From assembly GCF_001412655.1 (NCBI RefSeq), contig NZ_CP012996.1, positions 2,108,001 through 2,172,000 on the forward strand: 64,000 nucleotides of DNA, given 5' to 3'. Source of the DNA: Pedobacter sp. PACM 27299 (GTDB taxonomy: Bacteria > Bacteroidota > Bacteroidia > Sphingobacteriales > Sphingobacteriaceae). Each line of letters begins with the position of its first letter. The stretch's first letter is position 1. The notes under the pieces were generated by a model. The model made no database searches and was not told the DNA's origin. It saw nothing but the letters and a program-made list of their open reading frames with translations. A program made the translations under genes and the position numbers. Shown here one piece after another: positions 53,369 through 63,052 of this stretch.

Positions 53369-54373
53369 ATGGCAACAAACAAACATGCACAGATTCGTTA
53401 TATCGCTTTAGATAAATGCTTCAGTAATTTCGGGCGTAAATGTTATATAGAGGATTTGATCATCGCTTGTAATGAAGCTATTTATGATTTTACGGGAAAG
53501 CATGAAGGGGTGAAAAAACGCCAAATATATGAGGATATCAAATATATGGAAAGTGCTCAGGGCTGGCATATTGAACTTGAACGACTAAAAGAAGGAAGAA
53601 AAACATATCATCGTTACGCAGATAAAAGTTATTCCATTAATAAAAGTCCATTAAGTACAATAGAGGTGAATCAGATTAATGAGGTTTTATTAACGCTGTC
53701 ACGATTTAAAGGAATGCCTCAATTTGAATGGATTGATGACATTGCCAGCCGTTTGGAAAGCATAAGTAAAATTGATGAAAATAAAATTATTGACTTTGAG
53801 CAGAATCAGTTTTTAAAAGGTTTAGAATTCATCACCCCACTGTTTAATGCGATTTATTATAAAAGAGTGCTCAGGGTTCAATATCAGTCTTTTAAAGATG
53901 AAAAAATAGTTAGTCATATTATCCATCCTTACTATTTAAAACAATATAATTTACGCTGGTTCCTATTCGGTTTCAATTCTGAGAGTAAGTATGTAAACAA
54001 TTTAGCCCTAGACAGGATAGTTAGTTTAACAGAAATTCCTGAAATATATGAGCAGAACAAGACTATAGATTTTAATGAATATTTTGATGATGTAATTGGT
54101 GTAACGATATCCAATGATAAAACTATTGAAACTATTCAGATTTTGGTTCTTCATAATCTTTGGCCTTATATTAAAACAAAACCGATACACGGATCACAGA
54201 AAAAAGTTGGAGAGAATGATCAAGGGGTATACATTGAGCTTCAGGTGATTCCAAACTATGAGCTTATTGCTTCATTGTTAGCCTATGGCGAAAATATAAT
54301 CATTGTATCTCCTGAAAGCTTTAGACTCAACTTTCTTAGAAAAATCAGGGCAATGGAAAAAAATTATGGTTAA
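53369..54373 (+). CDS. WYL-domain transcriptional regulator
   Basis: 334 residues. N-terminal winged HTH (1-80, HEGVKKRQIYEDIKYMES), then WYL domain at ~165-230 (IYYKRVLRVQYQSFKDEK; HPYYLKQYNLRWFLFGFN) and a C-terminal WCX-like part. WYL regulators of this kind (for example BrxR, CapW) often repress defence operons and react to nucleic acid ligands. It is 148 bases upstream of hsdR on the same strand, and a dyad lies at its stop, so it likely controls the restriction operon. Confidence 0.87.
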   Translation: MATNKHAQIRYIALDKCFSNFGRKCYIEDLIIACNEAIYDFTGKHEGVKKRQIYEDIKYMESAQGWHIELERLKEGRKTYHRYADKSYSINKSPLSTIEVNQINEVLLTLSRFKGMPQFEWIDDIASRLESISKIDENKIIDFEQNQFLKGLEFITPLFNAIYYKRVLRVQYQSFKDEKIVSHIIHPYYLKQYNLRWFLFGFNSESKYVNNLALDRIVSLTEIPEIYEQNKTIDFNEYFDDVIGVTISNDKTIETIQILVLHNLWPYIKTKPIHGSQKKVGENDQGVYIELQVIPNYELIASLLAYGENIIIVSPESFRLNFLRKIRAMEKNYG

Positions 54374-54374
54374 C

Positions 54375-54393
54375 TGTGCATAATTACTGCACA
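54375..54393. promoter_or_regulatory. Dyad upstream of hsdR
   Basis: TGTGCA-TAATTAC-TGCACA, 6-base arms, immediately after the WYL gene and about 130 bases before hsdR; candidate WYL-protein operator. Confidence 0.35.
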
Positions 54394-54521
54394 TTAGTTA
54401 CCCACATTTGCTAAATCTTACAGTTTTTTGTCGTTATTTAGGGTTGTTTGTATAGTTAAAAATGTTTTAGCTCATTAGAGCAGTTTCTTTTAATCAAAAA
54501 TAGTAAAACGCTTTCCGTTAA

Positions 54522-57500
54522 ATGATAACATCTAATTTTAATTTTCTCGAAGAAGAATTTCCATTATTATTCAATTTGGGGCAATCAGCAGAATATAATC
54601 TGCATACTGATCCAGGAACCGCACTTATGAAGCTGCGTCAGTTTGCTGAGCATTTAACTGAATTAATATATGAAGCTATTGGGATGGAATTTCCAGATGA
54701 CAATAGATTTCAAGCTCGTATTCAAAAATTAAGCTACGAAAAAGTATTGCCCGAAAACGTAAAAGATTTTTTCTACAATGTTCGTGTAAAGGGAAATGCT
54801 GCTAACCATACCTTTGTTGGTACTTTTGAAGATGCTAAACATGCTTTGTTTTCTTCTTTTAAGTTGGGCAAGTGGTTTTATGAAGCTTATTCGGTAAAGA
54901 ACCACAAGATTGATGATGTGAAATTCCATGTCCCCGATAATTTAGATGCGAGGCATGCATTAAATGAATTAGAAAAACAACATATCGCATTACAAGCTCA
55001 ATTTGAAGAGCTGAAAGCAACTATAAAAGAAGTTCCTCAGGAAAAGAAAGTGCTTTTTGCTAAACGTTCAGAACAGGCAGCTAAGAAATTAAATATGTCT
55101 GAGGGTGAAACCAGGGCAGTAATTGATGAGCAGCTAAGACAGGCTGGTTGGGAAGCCAATACCGCATTAATAAATTATAAAACGCAAAAGACATTACCTC
55201 AAAAGGGTAAAAATATGGCTATAGCAGAATGGCCTTGTGGTAACTTGTGGGCAGATTACGCGCTGTTTATTGGAACTGAGTTATATGGTTTGATTGAAGC
55301 AAAAAAATACGGACTTGATATATCCACTAATCTTCAGCAATCAAAGGTTTACGCAGCTGAATTACAGGAACTGCAGGGGACTAAGCTATTGGGGCAATGG
55401 GGTAATTTCAAAGCACCATTTCTTTTCTCCACAAATGGAAGAACTTATTTAAAGCAAATAGAAACAAAAAGTGGTGTTTGGTTTTTAGATACGAGAAATA
55501 GCTTTAATAATGCAAGACCCCTACAAGGCTGGTATCAACCAGAAGGCTTAAAGAAATTATACGAAGCAGACTTACAGGAGGCTAACACTAAGCTTCAGTC
55601 TTCTACTTTAGATTTTCTGCAAAGTTCCGCAGGATTAGGTTTAAGGGATTATCAAATTCAGGCGATTAAAGCTGTAGAAGATACTCTGGTTAATCATCCT
55701 GATCAAAAAAGAGCCTTATTAGCCATGGCTACCGGTACCGGTAAAACCCGTACAATTATTGGCTTATGTTATCATTTAATTAAAAACAATCGTTTTAAAC
55801 GTATTTTGTTTTTAGTAGATCGAAGTCTTCTGGCTAATCAGGCGGCTGATTCATTTAAAGACAATAGAGTAGAGGATCTGCTTACCTTTTCGGATAATTA
55901 CGAGGTTAAGCATTTAAAAGACTTATTTCCTGAAAAGGATACCAGACTGCATTTTGCGACCGTGCAGGGAATGGTGAAACGATTATTTTATCGTGATTCT
56001 GAAAAGGATGGTTTACCCATTTCTGTTGATGCCTATGATTGTATTATTGTAGATGAAGCGCATAGGGGATACCTTTTAGATAAGGAGATAGGGGAAGAGG
56101 ATTTAGAATTTAAAGACCAAAATGATTATGTAAGTAAATATAGGCAGGTATTGGATTATTTTGATGCTTTCGGCGTTGGATTAACGGCAACACCAGCCTT
56201 GCATACCAATGAGATTTTTGGAAAGCCTGTCCATTTTTATACTTACCGTGAAGCAGTTATAGATGGATTTTTAATTGACCATGAACCACCCTATATCATA
56301 AAGACCCAATTGGGAGAAGATGGTATTGTTTGGCAGGCAGGCGAAAAACCTAAAATCTACGATAGGGAAGAAAATGCCATCAAAGAACTGGATGAATTAG
56401 AGGATGAACTGCAAATTGAAATAACAGGTTTTAATAAAAGAGTAATTACAGAGTCTTTTAATCGCACCGTAGTTCAACAATTGGTTAAAGAGCTGGATCC
56501 GGATGGTTTGGAGAAAACCTTAGTGTTTGCTGCAACTGACGAACATGCGGATCTGATTGTTAAACTTTTTAAGGAAGAATTTGAAGCCATTGGGGCAATC
56601 GTGCCAGATCATGCAATTGAAAAGATCACAGGGAAATCTTATGATCCTGAAGGGCAGGTTAAACGTTTTAAAAACGAGAAGTATCCAAACATTGTGGTAA
56701 CTGTTGATTTGTTAACGACCGGCATTGATGTGCCAACAATCAGTAACCTTGTTTTCTTGCGTCGGGTAAAATCACGTATTTTATATGAACAAATGTTGGG
56801 TAGGGCTACCCGTTTATGCCCAGATATTCAAAAACAAACCTTCAAAATTTTCGATGCAGTTGGTATTTATGAGGCATTGGAAGATTATACGCAAATGAAG
56901 CCGGTCGTGGTCAATCCAACGACTAACTTTAATCAGCTGGTTGCTGAATTCCCGTTAATAACTTCTACAGAACGTACGCAAATTCAAATAGAACAGATTA
57001 TCGCCAAATTGCAGCGCAAAAAAAGTCAAGGTAATTTTAATGCTGATGCATTTAGTTTTAATGCAGATGGTAGAGACATAAATGTGCTTATTGATGAGTT
57101 AAAGCATAATGACACACATACTTCTGTAAAGCTGATTCATCAACTACCCGAACTATGGAAGTACTTAGATGAATTTAAAGTAGCTCCAGCGCATCAATTA
57201 TATTCGGATCATGTCGATACTTTTAATGAAATGCAAAGGGGATATGGGAAAGCAAAAAAGCCTGAAGATTACCTGGAAAGCTTTAGTGCTTACTTAAAAA
57301 ACAATGTAAATGAAATTGCTGCCTTAAAATTAATCTGTAGGGCACCAAAAGAATTAAGTCGAAAGGAATTAAAAGAGTTGCTGTTACAGCTTGATCAGCA
57401 GGGCTATAATGTGAATACGCTAAATGCGGCATGGTCGGCGGCTAAACATCAGGATGTAGCTGCGGATATCATTTCCTATATTCGCACTTTAATGATTGGA

Positions 57501-57767
57501 AATACTTTAATTAGTAAAGACGATCGGATAAAAAATGCCATGCAAAAGATTCGCCAGATGAAAAATTGGAATAAAACCCAATTGAATTGGTTAGAGCGGA
57601 TTGAAAAACAAATGTTTGCCGAAACGATTGTCCGTAAAGAAGATTTTGATAAAGAACCCTTTACGGAGGCCGGCGGATTTAATCGCTTAGATAAGATTTT
57701 TGAAAATCAACTGGGTGATGTTTTAGATAAAATGAACGAATATTTATACGAAAACCAAATAGCATAA
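54522..57767 (+). CDS. hsdR: Type I restriction endonuclease subunit R
   Basis: 1081 residues. N-terminal DUF4145 (about 20-120), nuclease core D245, E259-x-K261 (LWADYALFI, LIEAKKYG), helicase with Walker A MATGTGKT (402-409), DEAH (511-514), and motif VI-like QMLGRATRLCP. HsdR translocates DNA with ATP and cuts away from the recognition site once hemimethylated or unmodified sites are found. Followed after three bases by hsdM. Complete by motifs. Confidence 0.93.
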   Translation: MITSNFNFLEEEFPLLFNLGQSAEYNLHTDPGTALMKLRQFAEHLTELIYEAIGMEFPDDNRFQARIQKLSYEKVLPENVKDFFYNVRVKGNAANHTFVGTFEDAKHALFSSFKLGKWFYEAYSVKNHKIDDVKFHVPDNLDARHALNELEKQHIALQAQFEELKATIKEVPQEKKVLFAKRSEQAAKKLNMSEGETRAVIDEQLRQAGWEANTALINYKTQKTLPQKGKNMAIAEWPCGNLWADYALFIGTELYGLIEAKKYGLDISTNLQQSKVYAAELQELQGTKLLGQWGNFKAPFLFSTNGRTYLKQIETKSGVWFLDTRNSFNNARPLQGWYQPEGLKKLYEADLQEANTKLQSSTLDFLQSSAGLGLRDYQIQAIKAVEDTLVNHPDQKRALLAMATGTGKTRTIIGLCYHLIKNNRFKRILFLVDRSLLANQAADSFKDNRVEDLLTFSDNYEVKHLKDLFPEKDTRLHFATVQGMVKRLFYRDSEKDGLPISVDAYDCIIVDEAHRGYLLDKEIGEEDLEFKDQNDYVSKYRQVLDYFDAFGVGLTATPALHTNEIFGKPVHFYTYREAVIDGFLIDHEPPYIIKTQLGEDGIVWQAGEKPKIYDREENAIKELDELEDELQIEITGFNKRVITESFNRTVVQQLVKELDPDGLEKTLVFAATDEHADLIVKLFKEEFEAIGAIVPDHAIEKITGKSYDPEGQVKRFKNEKYPNIVVTVDLLTTGIDVPTISNLVFLRRVKSRILYEQMLGRATRLCPDIQKQTFKIFDAVGIYEALEDYTQMKPVVVNPTTNFNQLVAEFPLITSTERTQIQIEQIIAKLQRKKSQGNFNADAFSFNADGRDINVLIDELKHNDTHTSVKLIHQLPELWKYLDEFKVAPAHQLYSDHVDTFNEMQRGYGKAKKPEDYLESFSAYLKNNVNEIAALKLICRAPKELSRKELKELLLQLDQQGYNVNTLNAAWSAAKHQDVAADIISYIRTLMIGNTLISKDDRIKNAMQKIRQMKNWNKTQLNWLERIEKQMFAETIVRKEDFDKEPFTEAGGFNRLDKIFENQLGDVLDKMNEYLYENQIA

Positions 57768-57770
57768 AAG

Positions 57771-59237
57771 ATGAGTGCCGAAGTGATTGCCCAAAAATTG
57801 TGGGGTCTGTGTAATGTGTTACGTGATGATGGGGTGACTTATCATCAATATTTAAATGAATTAACTTTTATTCTTTTTTTGCGCCTGTCGCAAATTAAGC
57901 AATTTGAAGAAGATATACCAGAGGAATACCGTTGGGATAAGCTTAAAGGTATAAGTGATAATAAAGAACTTTTTGATACATATCGTGAGCTTTTAGCGAC
58001 TATTAGTGCTAAAAGCCCGAATGCAATGGTAACGGAAATTTATGCGAATGCAAGCACAACTTTGCGTAAGCCTGTTAACCTACGTACTTTAATTACTAGT
58101 ATAGATGATATTGATTGGTATGAGGAACGTGAAAAAGATAAAATTGCTACCATTTATGAAGAGCTTTTAGAGAAAAATGCAGGTGAGAAAAAAAGTGGAG
58201 CGGGACAGTATTTTACGCCAAGACCATTAATTAACATCATGGTTGAACTAATGGTGCCTAAATTGGGTGAACGTTGGAACGACCCCGCTGCTGGTACTTT
58301 TGGTTTTATGATTGCAGCAGATGAATATCTGCGAAATAAGCATGATCATTACTATGGACTGGATGCTGCTAAAAGAGATTTTCAGGTTAGGGAAGCATTT
58401 ACTGGTTGCGAATTGGTGCCAGATGCACATCGTTTGGCTTTAATGAATGCCAAGTTGCATGGTATCGAAAGCAAAATAGTTTTGGGTGATACTTTAAGCG
58501 AGCAAGGTAAGGGTTTTAAAAACTTTGATGGTGTGTTGGCGAATCCACCTTTTGGAACTAAAAAGGGAGGAGAGCGACCAAGTCGTGATGATTTAACTTT
58601 TCTAAGTAGCAATAAACAGTTAAATTTTTTGCAGCATATTTATCGCTCTTTAAAGGCTGATGGTAAAGCCAGAGCTGCTGTTGTCTTGCCTGATAATGTT
58701 TTATTTGAAGATGGCGACGGTTTAAAAATACGTCGCGATTTAATGGAGAAATGTGATCTACATACCATTTTAAGATTACCAACGGGAATATTTTATGCTG
58801 CAGGTGTAAAAACCAATGTGTTGTTTTTTACCAGGGGTAAGAAGGAAGTAGATAATACTAAAAACGTGTGGGTTTATGACATGCGGACCAATGCACCTAG
58901 TTATGGTAAACGTACTCCGTTTACACGCAATGCTTTTGACGATTTTATAAAAGCATATACTGGGGGTATTGCGGAAACTGAACTAAAAACTAGTTGGTTA
59001 GGTGAAATAAGTGAAGCTAAGCGTTCAGAAGTTACCGGAACTGATAAACGCTGGCAATGTTTTAGTCGGGAACAGATTGCTGCTAAAAATGATAGTTTGG
59101 ATATTGGTTTAATCGCTGATGATACTTTGAATGATGGTGCTGATTTAGGTGAGCCGGTTGATATAGCCAGACATGCTTTGGCTGAATTGAAAAGTATAAC
59201 TGATGAATTGAATAAAATTATGAAAGAGCTAGGGTAA
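57771..59237 (+). CDS. hsdM: Type I DNA methyltransferase subunit M
   Basis: 488 residues. N-terminal HsdM domain (1-130), GQYFTPRPL (145-153), S-adenosylmethionine motif DPAAGTFGF (171-179) and catalytic N6-adenine motif NPPFG (258-262). Protects host DNA together with HsdS. Its stop shares a base with the hsdS start. Confidence 0.94.
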   Translation: MSAEVIAQKLWGLCNVLRDDGVTYHQYLNELTFILFLRLSQIKQFEEDIPEEYRWDKLKGISDNKELFDTYRELLATISAKSPNAMVTEIYANASTTLRKPVNLRTLITSIDDIDWYEEREKDKIATIYEELLEKNAGEKKSGAGQYFTPRPLINIMVELMVPKLGERWNDPAAGTFGFMIAADEYLRNKHDHYYGLDAAKRDFQVREAFTGCELVPDAHRLALMNAKLHGIESKIVLGDTLSEQGKGFKNFDGVLANPPFGTKKGGERPSRDDLTFLSSNKQLNFLQHIYRSLKADGKARAAVVLPDNVLFEDGDGLKIRRDLMEKCDLHTILRLPTGIFYAAGVKTNVLFFTRGKKEVDNTKNVWVYDMRTNAPSYGKRTPFTRNAFDDFIKAYTGGIAETELKTSWLGEISEAKRSEVTGTDKRWQCFSREQIAAKNDSLDIGLIADDTLNDGADLGEPVDIARHALAELKSITDELNKIMKELG

Positions 59238-60532
59238 TGGGTGAGAAGGAATTACCAGTGGGGTGGATAAGTACATCTTTAAAAAATGTAGTAATCACTA
59301 AAAAAGGCAAAAAACCTAAAATGTTAAGTGATATCGAATTTGAAAATTCTGTTCCTTATCTTGATATAAAAGCATTAGAGAAAAATGAAATTAGACAATA
59401 TGCTGATGTTGAAAGTTCTAATTTACTAGAGGCTCGTGATATTGCTATTCTTTGGGATGGTGCACGCAGCGGTTGGGTCTCAAAAGGTAAAGCAGGAGCA
59501 ATAGGCTCCACTTTGGTTGCATTAAAGCCAATACTGGTTAATACGAATTATATTTTCTACTTTTTAAAGTCTAAATTTGATTTATTAAATACAAACACAA
59601 GAGGAAGTGGAATTCCCCATGTTGACCCAGCAGTACTTTGGAATCTCGAATTTTTATTACCACCCCTCGCTGAACAAAACCGTATTGTAGAAAAACTAGA
59701 TAAGCTTTTTGCAAGTATAGAAATTGTAAAAGCAAAATTGGATATTATACCTCAATTGGTTAAGAACTTTAGACAAGCGGTATTAAGTCAAGCGGTAAAA
59801 GGAAATTTAACTGAGAAGTGGAGAGAAGGACGATGTGAACTTGACGATTGGAAACAATATAACTTCAATGATTTAGTTTTAAATAAAGCTAGAAATGGAT
59901 TTTCACCTAAGGCCGTAGACTACATAACTGAGGTGAAAAGTTTAACATTAGCAGCAACTACTTCTGGAAAGTTTAACCCAAAATATGTTAAATATTTGGA
60001 TATAAAAAAGCCAGATAAAAATTCTCATCTATGGCTTAAAAAAGGAGATATATTGATTCAACGAGCAAATTCATTAGAATATGTTGGTACTGCAGTAATA
60101 TATAATGGAGAGGATGATGATTTCATATACCCAGATTTAATGATGAAAATTCAAGTTAATGAATTGATACTTAATGAATTTCTTTTGTATAATTTGTCAT
60201 CACCTTCAATAAAGCAGTATTTTAAAGATGTTGCATCAGGAACATCTGGAAATATGCCTAAAATTAATCAAGGGACTATAAGTGCTATTCAAATTAATTT
60301 ACCCTCGCTAGATGAACAGTTCGAAATTATATCACGAGTAAATAGTTTATTGGCTAAAGTAGATGTGATTGAAGAGAAATATCAAATTTTGAAAGTCCAA
60401 TTAGGTAGTTTACCGCAAGTTATTTTAGGTAAGGCATTCAGAGGAGAGTTGGTGAAGCAGGATTTTAATGATGGTCTTGCGGAAAATTTATTGAGAGAAA
60501 TAGAAAGACTTAAACAATCTGTAAAAAAATGA
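59237..60532 (+). CDS. hsdS: Type I specificity subunit S
   Basis: 431 residues with two target recognition domains, each followed by the conserved helical spacer: PPLAEQNRIVEKLDKLFASI after the first and PSLDEQFEIISRVNSLLAKV after the second. The first domain begins near LPVGWISTSLKNVV, the second near DDWKQYNFNDLVLNKARNGF. DNA sequence recognised is bipartite but cannot be read from the protein. Overlaps the next gene by four bases (ATGA). Confidence 0.92.
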   Translation: MGEKELPVGWISTSLKNVVITKKGKKPKMLSDIEFENSVPYLDIKALEKNEIRQYADVESSNLLEARDIAILWDGARSGWVSKGKAGAIGSTLVALKPILVNTNYIFYFLKSKFDLLNTNTRGSGIPHVDPAVLWNLEFLLPPLAEQNRIVEKLDKLFASIEIVKAKLDIIPQLVKNFRQAVLSQAVKGNLTEKWREGRCELDDWKQYNFNDLVLNKARNGFSPKAVDYITEVKSLTLAATTSGKFNPKYVKYLDIKKPDKNSHLWLKKGDILIQRANSLEYVGTAVIYNGEDDDFIYPDLMMKIQVNELILNEFLLYNLSSPSIKQYFKDVASGTSGNMPKINQGTISAIQINLPSLDEQFEIISRVNSLLAKVDVIEEKYQILKVQLGSLPQVILGKAFRGELVKQDFNDGLAENLLREIERLKQSVKK

Positions 60533-62130
60533 AAGTAAAAAAGCTTTGGATATCCAAGTATAAAAATGTTGAAGATATCAGATTGAGCTTTAATACGGAG
60601 CTAACCAGCTTGTTAGTGGGTAAAAATGGATTAGGTAAGTCTAATCTTATTGAAGCTTTAACTATCATTTTTTCAAATTTAGATCTAATTGAAAATGTAG
60701 ATGAAATTAAGTTGTTCTCATCCAGGTATTTTGATTTTGACGTCGAATACACATGCTATGACAATTTGATGAGAATAAGGATAAATGATGGCCATTTATC
60801 AATAGGATTAAAAAATAAATGTATGAAGGATGCCGATCCTTTTGAACGGATCGAGTTTAATGATTTTAAGAAAAATAGGAATAATAAGTATTTACCTAAA
60901 TATATAATTGGGTATTATTCTGGAGAGAATAAGCGGCTTAAGGACATTAATTCGCAGCATGAAAATATACAGAAGAATGCATTAAGAAATTGGCATAGAG
61001 GTAAAGAAAAGGAACAAGTCGATGATCTAAGGAAATTGTTTTTTACCGAAAACCACCATGGACAATTGTTGCTTTTAACATTGGCGATATATAGATATCA
61101 TGAGGATTTTTCTGTGCATATAGGGAAGTTATTTAATGAATATCTAGAAATTGATCATTTAATTGACTTCGAAATAGTCTTTAATAATCCAGATTGGAAG
61201 TATAATAATATTGATGGGATTGATAAAAGTGCTGAATATTTACTCGCAAATATTGGGGCTAAGAAGCCTGTCCACTATCCTTTTTGGAATCTAAAAGGTA
61301 AAATTGATTTACTCTTAACAACATTCTATAATTATCAAATAGATCATGGGTCTGAGCCACTAATTTACCCGAGTGAAGGTGTCTCAAAAAAATATATTAA
61401 AGAATATATTGAATTTTCTAGAATAGAATTAGAACCATTTAGCAATATTGTTTTTGAGAATTTTAAGCATCCAATTGATTTCTTTAATGCGCTAGAATCT
61501 ACTGAGGTTGTTGGAATTTTTAATAGAATAGGAGTTAATGTAAAGAAAGTAAACTTAGATTTTGCAATAGGATTTGAACAGTTAAGTGAAGGTGAGCAGC
61601 AATTAATAACAGTTTTGGGCTTATTACTTATAACAGGAAAAGATGATTGTCTGTTTTTGCTAGATGAACCTGATACTCACTTAAATCCTAATTGGCAGAG
61701 AAATTATATCCGTCTATTGGAAGAATTTAATTTAAACGACGATAACTCTCATGTTTTTGTGGCTACACATAGTCCATTGCTTGTTCAAGCCGTAGAGGGT
61801 AAATATGATATTTTACTCTACCACTTGAATGAAAATGGCAAAATTCAAATTGATAATGACCCCAATATTATTAAAAATTGGAGAATTGATCAAGTTTTAG
61901 CAAGTAAGTATTTTGACTTGGTAAGTACTAGACCCCTTGTGTTAGATGATTTAATGAAAAAACGACTGGATATGATAAGAAGCGGCATAATAAGTGAAGA
62001 AGATAAGTTTCTCTTGAATAAATATAAAAATGAAATTGGTTACCTGCCTACAGGAGAAACTATTGAAGAACTAGAGTCAATGATTTATATTAAAAAAATG
62101 GCTGACACCCTTAAGAATGATAAAAATTAG
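60529..62130 (+). CDS. PtuA-like ABC/OLD-type ATPase (Septu-like)
   Basis: 533 residues. ABC-type motifs: Walker A GKNGLGKS (31-38), signature LSEGEQQLI (352-360), Walker B LFLLDEPDTHLNPNWQ (D379, E380), H-loop ATHSPLL (H414). No TOPRIM nuclease domain, unlike OLD proteins. An ATPase of this size followed by an HNH gene is the Septu arrangement (PtuA-PtuB). The start overlaps hsdS by four bases and the end overlaps the HNH gene by 14, so it is expressed with the RM operon. Confidence 0.85.
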   Translation: MKVKKLWISKYKNVEDIRLSFNTELTSLLVGKNGLGKSNLIEALTIIFSNLDLIENVDEIKLFSSRYFDFDVEYTCYDNLMRIRINDGHLSIGLKNKCMKDADPFERIEFNDFKKNRNNKYLPKYIIGYYSGENKRLKDINSQHENIQKNALRNWHRGKEKEQVDDLRKLFFTENHHGQLLLLTLAIYRYHEDFSVHIGKLFNEYLEIDHLIDFEIVFNNPDWKYNNIDGIDKSAEYLLANIGAKKPVHYPFWNLKGKIDLLLTTFYNYQIDHGSEPLIYPSEGVSKKYIKEYIEFSRIELEPFSNIVFENFKHPIDFFNALESTEVVGIFNRIGVNVKKVNLDFAIGFEQLSEGEQQLITVLGLLLITGKDDCLFLLDEPDTHLNPNWQRNYIRLLEEFNLNDDNSHVFVATHSPLLVQAVEGKYDILLYHLNENGKIQIDNDPNIIKNWRIDQVLASKYFDLVSTRPLVLDDLMKKRLDMIRSGIISEEDKFLLNKYKNEIGYLPTGETIEELESMIYIKKMADTLKNDKN

Positions 62131-62905
62131 TAAAGCTGGTTTTGAAATTCCAAAAGTTCTAGTAGAGGATGGTTTACTTTTGAGAGATGAATATGTATTA
62201 ATGTATACCAATTCTCCAGGGGGATTTCATCTTGATGATGATAAAATTAGAACAAAGTTTTCTTTTTGCTCTAAAATATATGGCCATGAAGATGTAAAGG
62301 ATTTGTTAAAGCATGTTCAAAATGATAAGTGCTGCTTTTGTGAGGCAAAAATCTCACACATTGCTTATGGTGATGTTGAACATTTTCGACCAAAGGCTGC
62401 ATATAAGAACGGTGAAAACTCTGATTATGTGTATCCTGGGTATTATTGGCTTTGCTATGACTGGGGAAATCTTTATTTTTCATGTCAAATTTGTAATCAG
62501 AGATTTAAGGGGAATTATTTTCCTATCTCAGATTCTGGTATTAGAGCATGTTCAATTGTTCGTGATATTTCCTTTGAAGACCCATTATTTTTAGATCCAG
62601 GTGGTACAGATGATCCAGAACATCATATTTATTTTGATGGTGCAATTCCGGGATCAAATACAGTAAAAGGGAAAACAACAATTAAATATCTTGGGTTGGA
62701 TCGAGAAGAGCTCAACGAAGATAGATTAACATCATTGGAAAGATTACGATGCTTAGAGCGTATTGTGTGGCTTACTGCAGATTCTATGAATGCTGTAGTA
62801 GCAAGAAGAGCATTTTTAGACCAATTGGAAACTTGTGTTTCTAATTGGTCAGAATACAGCAGTATGTTTAAGAGTAATTTCTCAAAGTACTTAAAGGAAA
62901 TTTAA
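62117..62905 (+). CDS. PtuB-like HNH endonuclease (TIGR02646-like, Septu-like)
   Basis: 262 residues. HNH motif: KCCFCE (C72, C75), DVEHFRPK (E88, H89), then WGNLYFSCQICNQRFKG (C123, C126, N127). This is the zinc-bound HNH layout of TIGR02646/PtuB nucleases. Overlaps its ATPase partner by 14 bases. In Septu the complex cleaves DNA or RNA on phage sensing; exact target unknown here. C-terminus helical. Confidence 0.85.
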   Translation: MIKISKAGFEIPKVLVEDGLLLRDEYVLMYTNSPGGFHLDDDKIRTKFSFCSKIYGHEDVKDLLKHVQNDKCCFCEAKISHIAYGDVEHFRPKAAYKNGENSDYVYPGYYWLCYDWGNLYFSCQICNQRFKGNYFPISDSGIRACSIVRDISFEDPLFLDPGGTDDPEHHIYFDGAIPGSNTVKGKTTIKYLGLDREELNEDRLTSLERLRCLERIVWLTADSMNAVVARRAFLDQLETCVSNWSEYSSMFKSNFSKYLKEI

Positions 62906-62992
62906 ATGTAGGATCTTTAGATTTTAAATCAGAGTCTCTTTTAATATGTTTATTTGATTAACGACAGGATTAGTCAAATCGAAACAAAGCAA

Positions 62993-63000
62993 TATGTTTG
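62993..63000 (+). promoter_or_regulatory. Bacteroidota -7 box
   Basis: TATGTTTG, exact TAnnTTTG match, 53 bases before the DUF4468 gene; TTAG at 62970-62973 could be the weak -33 element. Confidence 0.5.
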
Positions 63001-63023
63001 CAGCTATACTGCACAGGTTGGTT

Positions 63024-63050
63024 TTAATATTGTATCATAAACAATATTAA
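63024..63050. promoter_or_regulatory. Perfect dyad just before the DUF4468 start
   Basis: TTAATATTGT-ATCATAA-ACAATATTAA, 10-base arms, ending two bases before the ATG. In RNA it would form a hairpin close to the start; as DNA it is an operator candidate. Confidence 0.5.
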
Positions 63051-63052
63051 AT

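Noticed and set aside
60529..62130. OLD/Gabija A protein
   Set aside because: No TOPRIM domain follows the ATPase; partner is an HNH protein, not a UvrD-like helicase.
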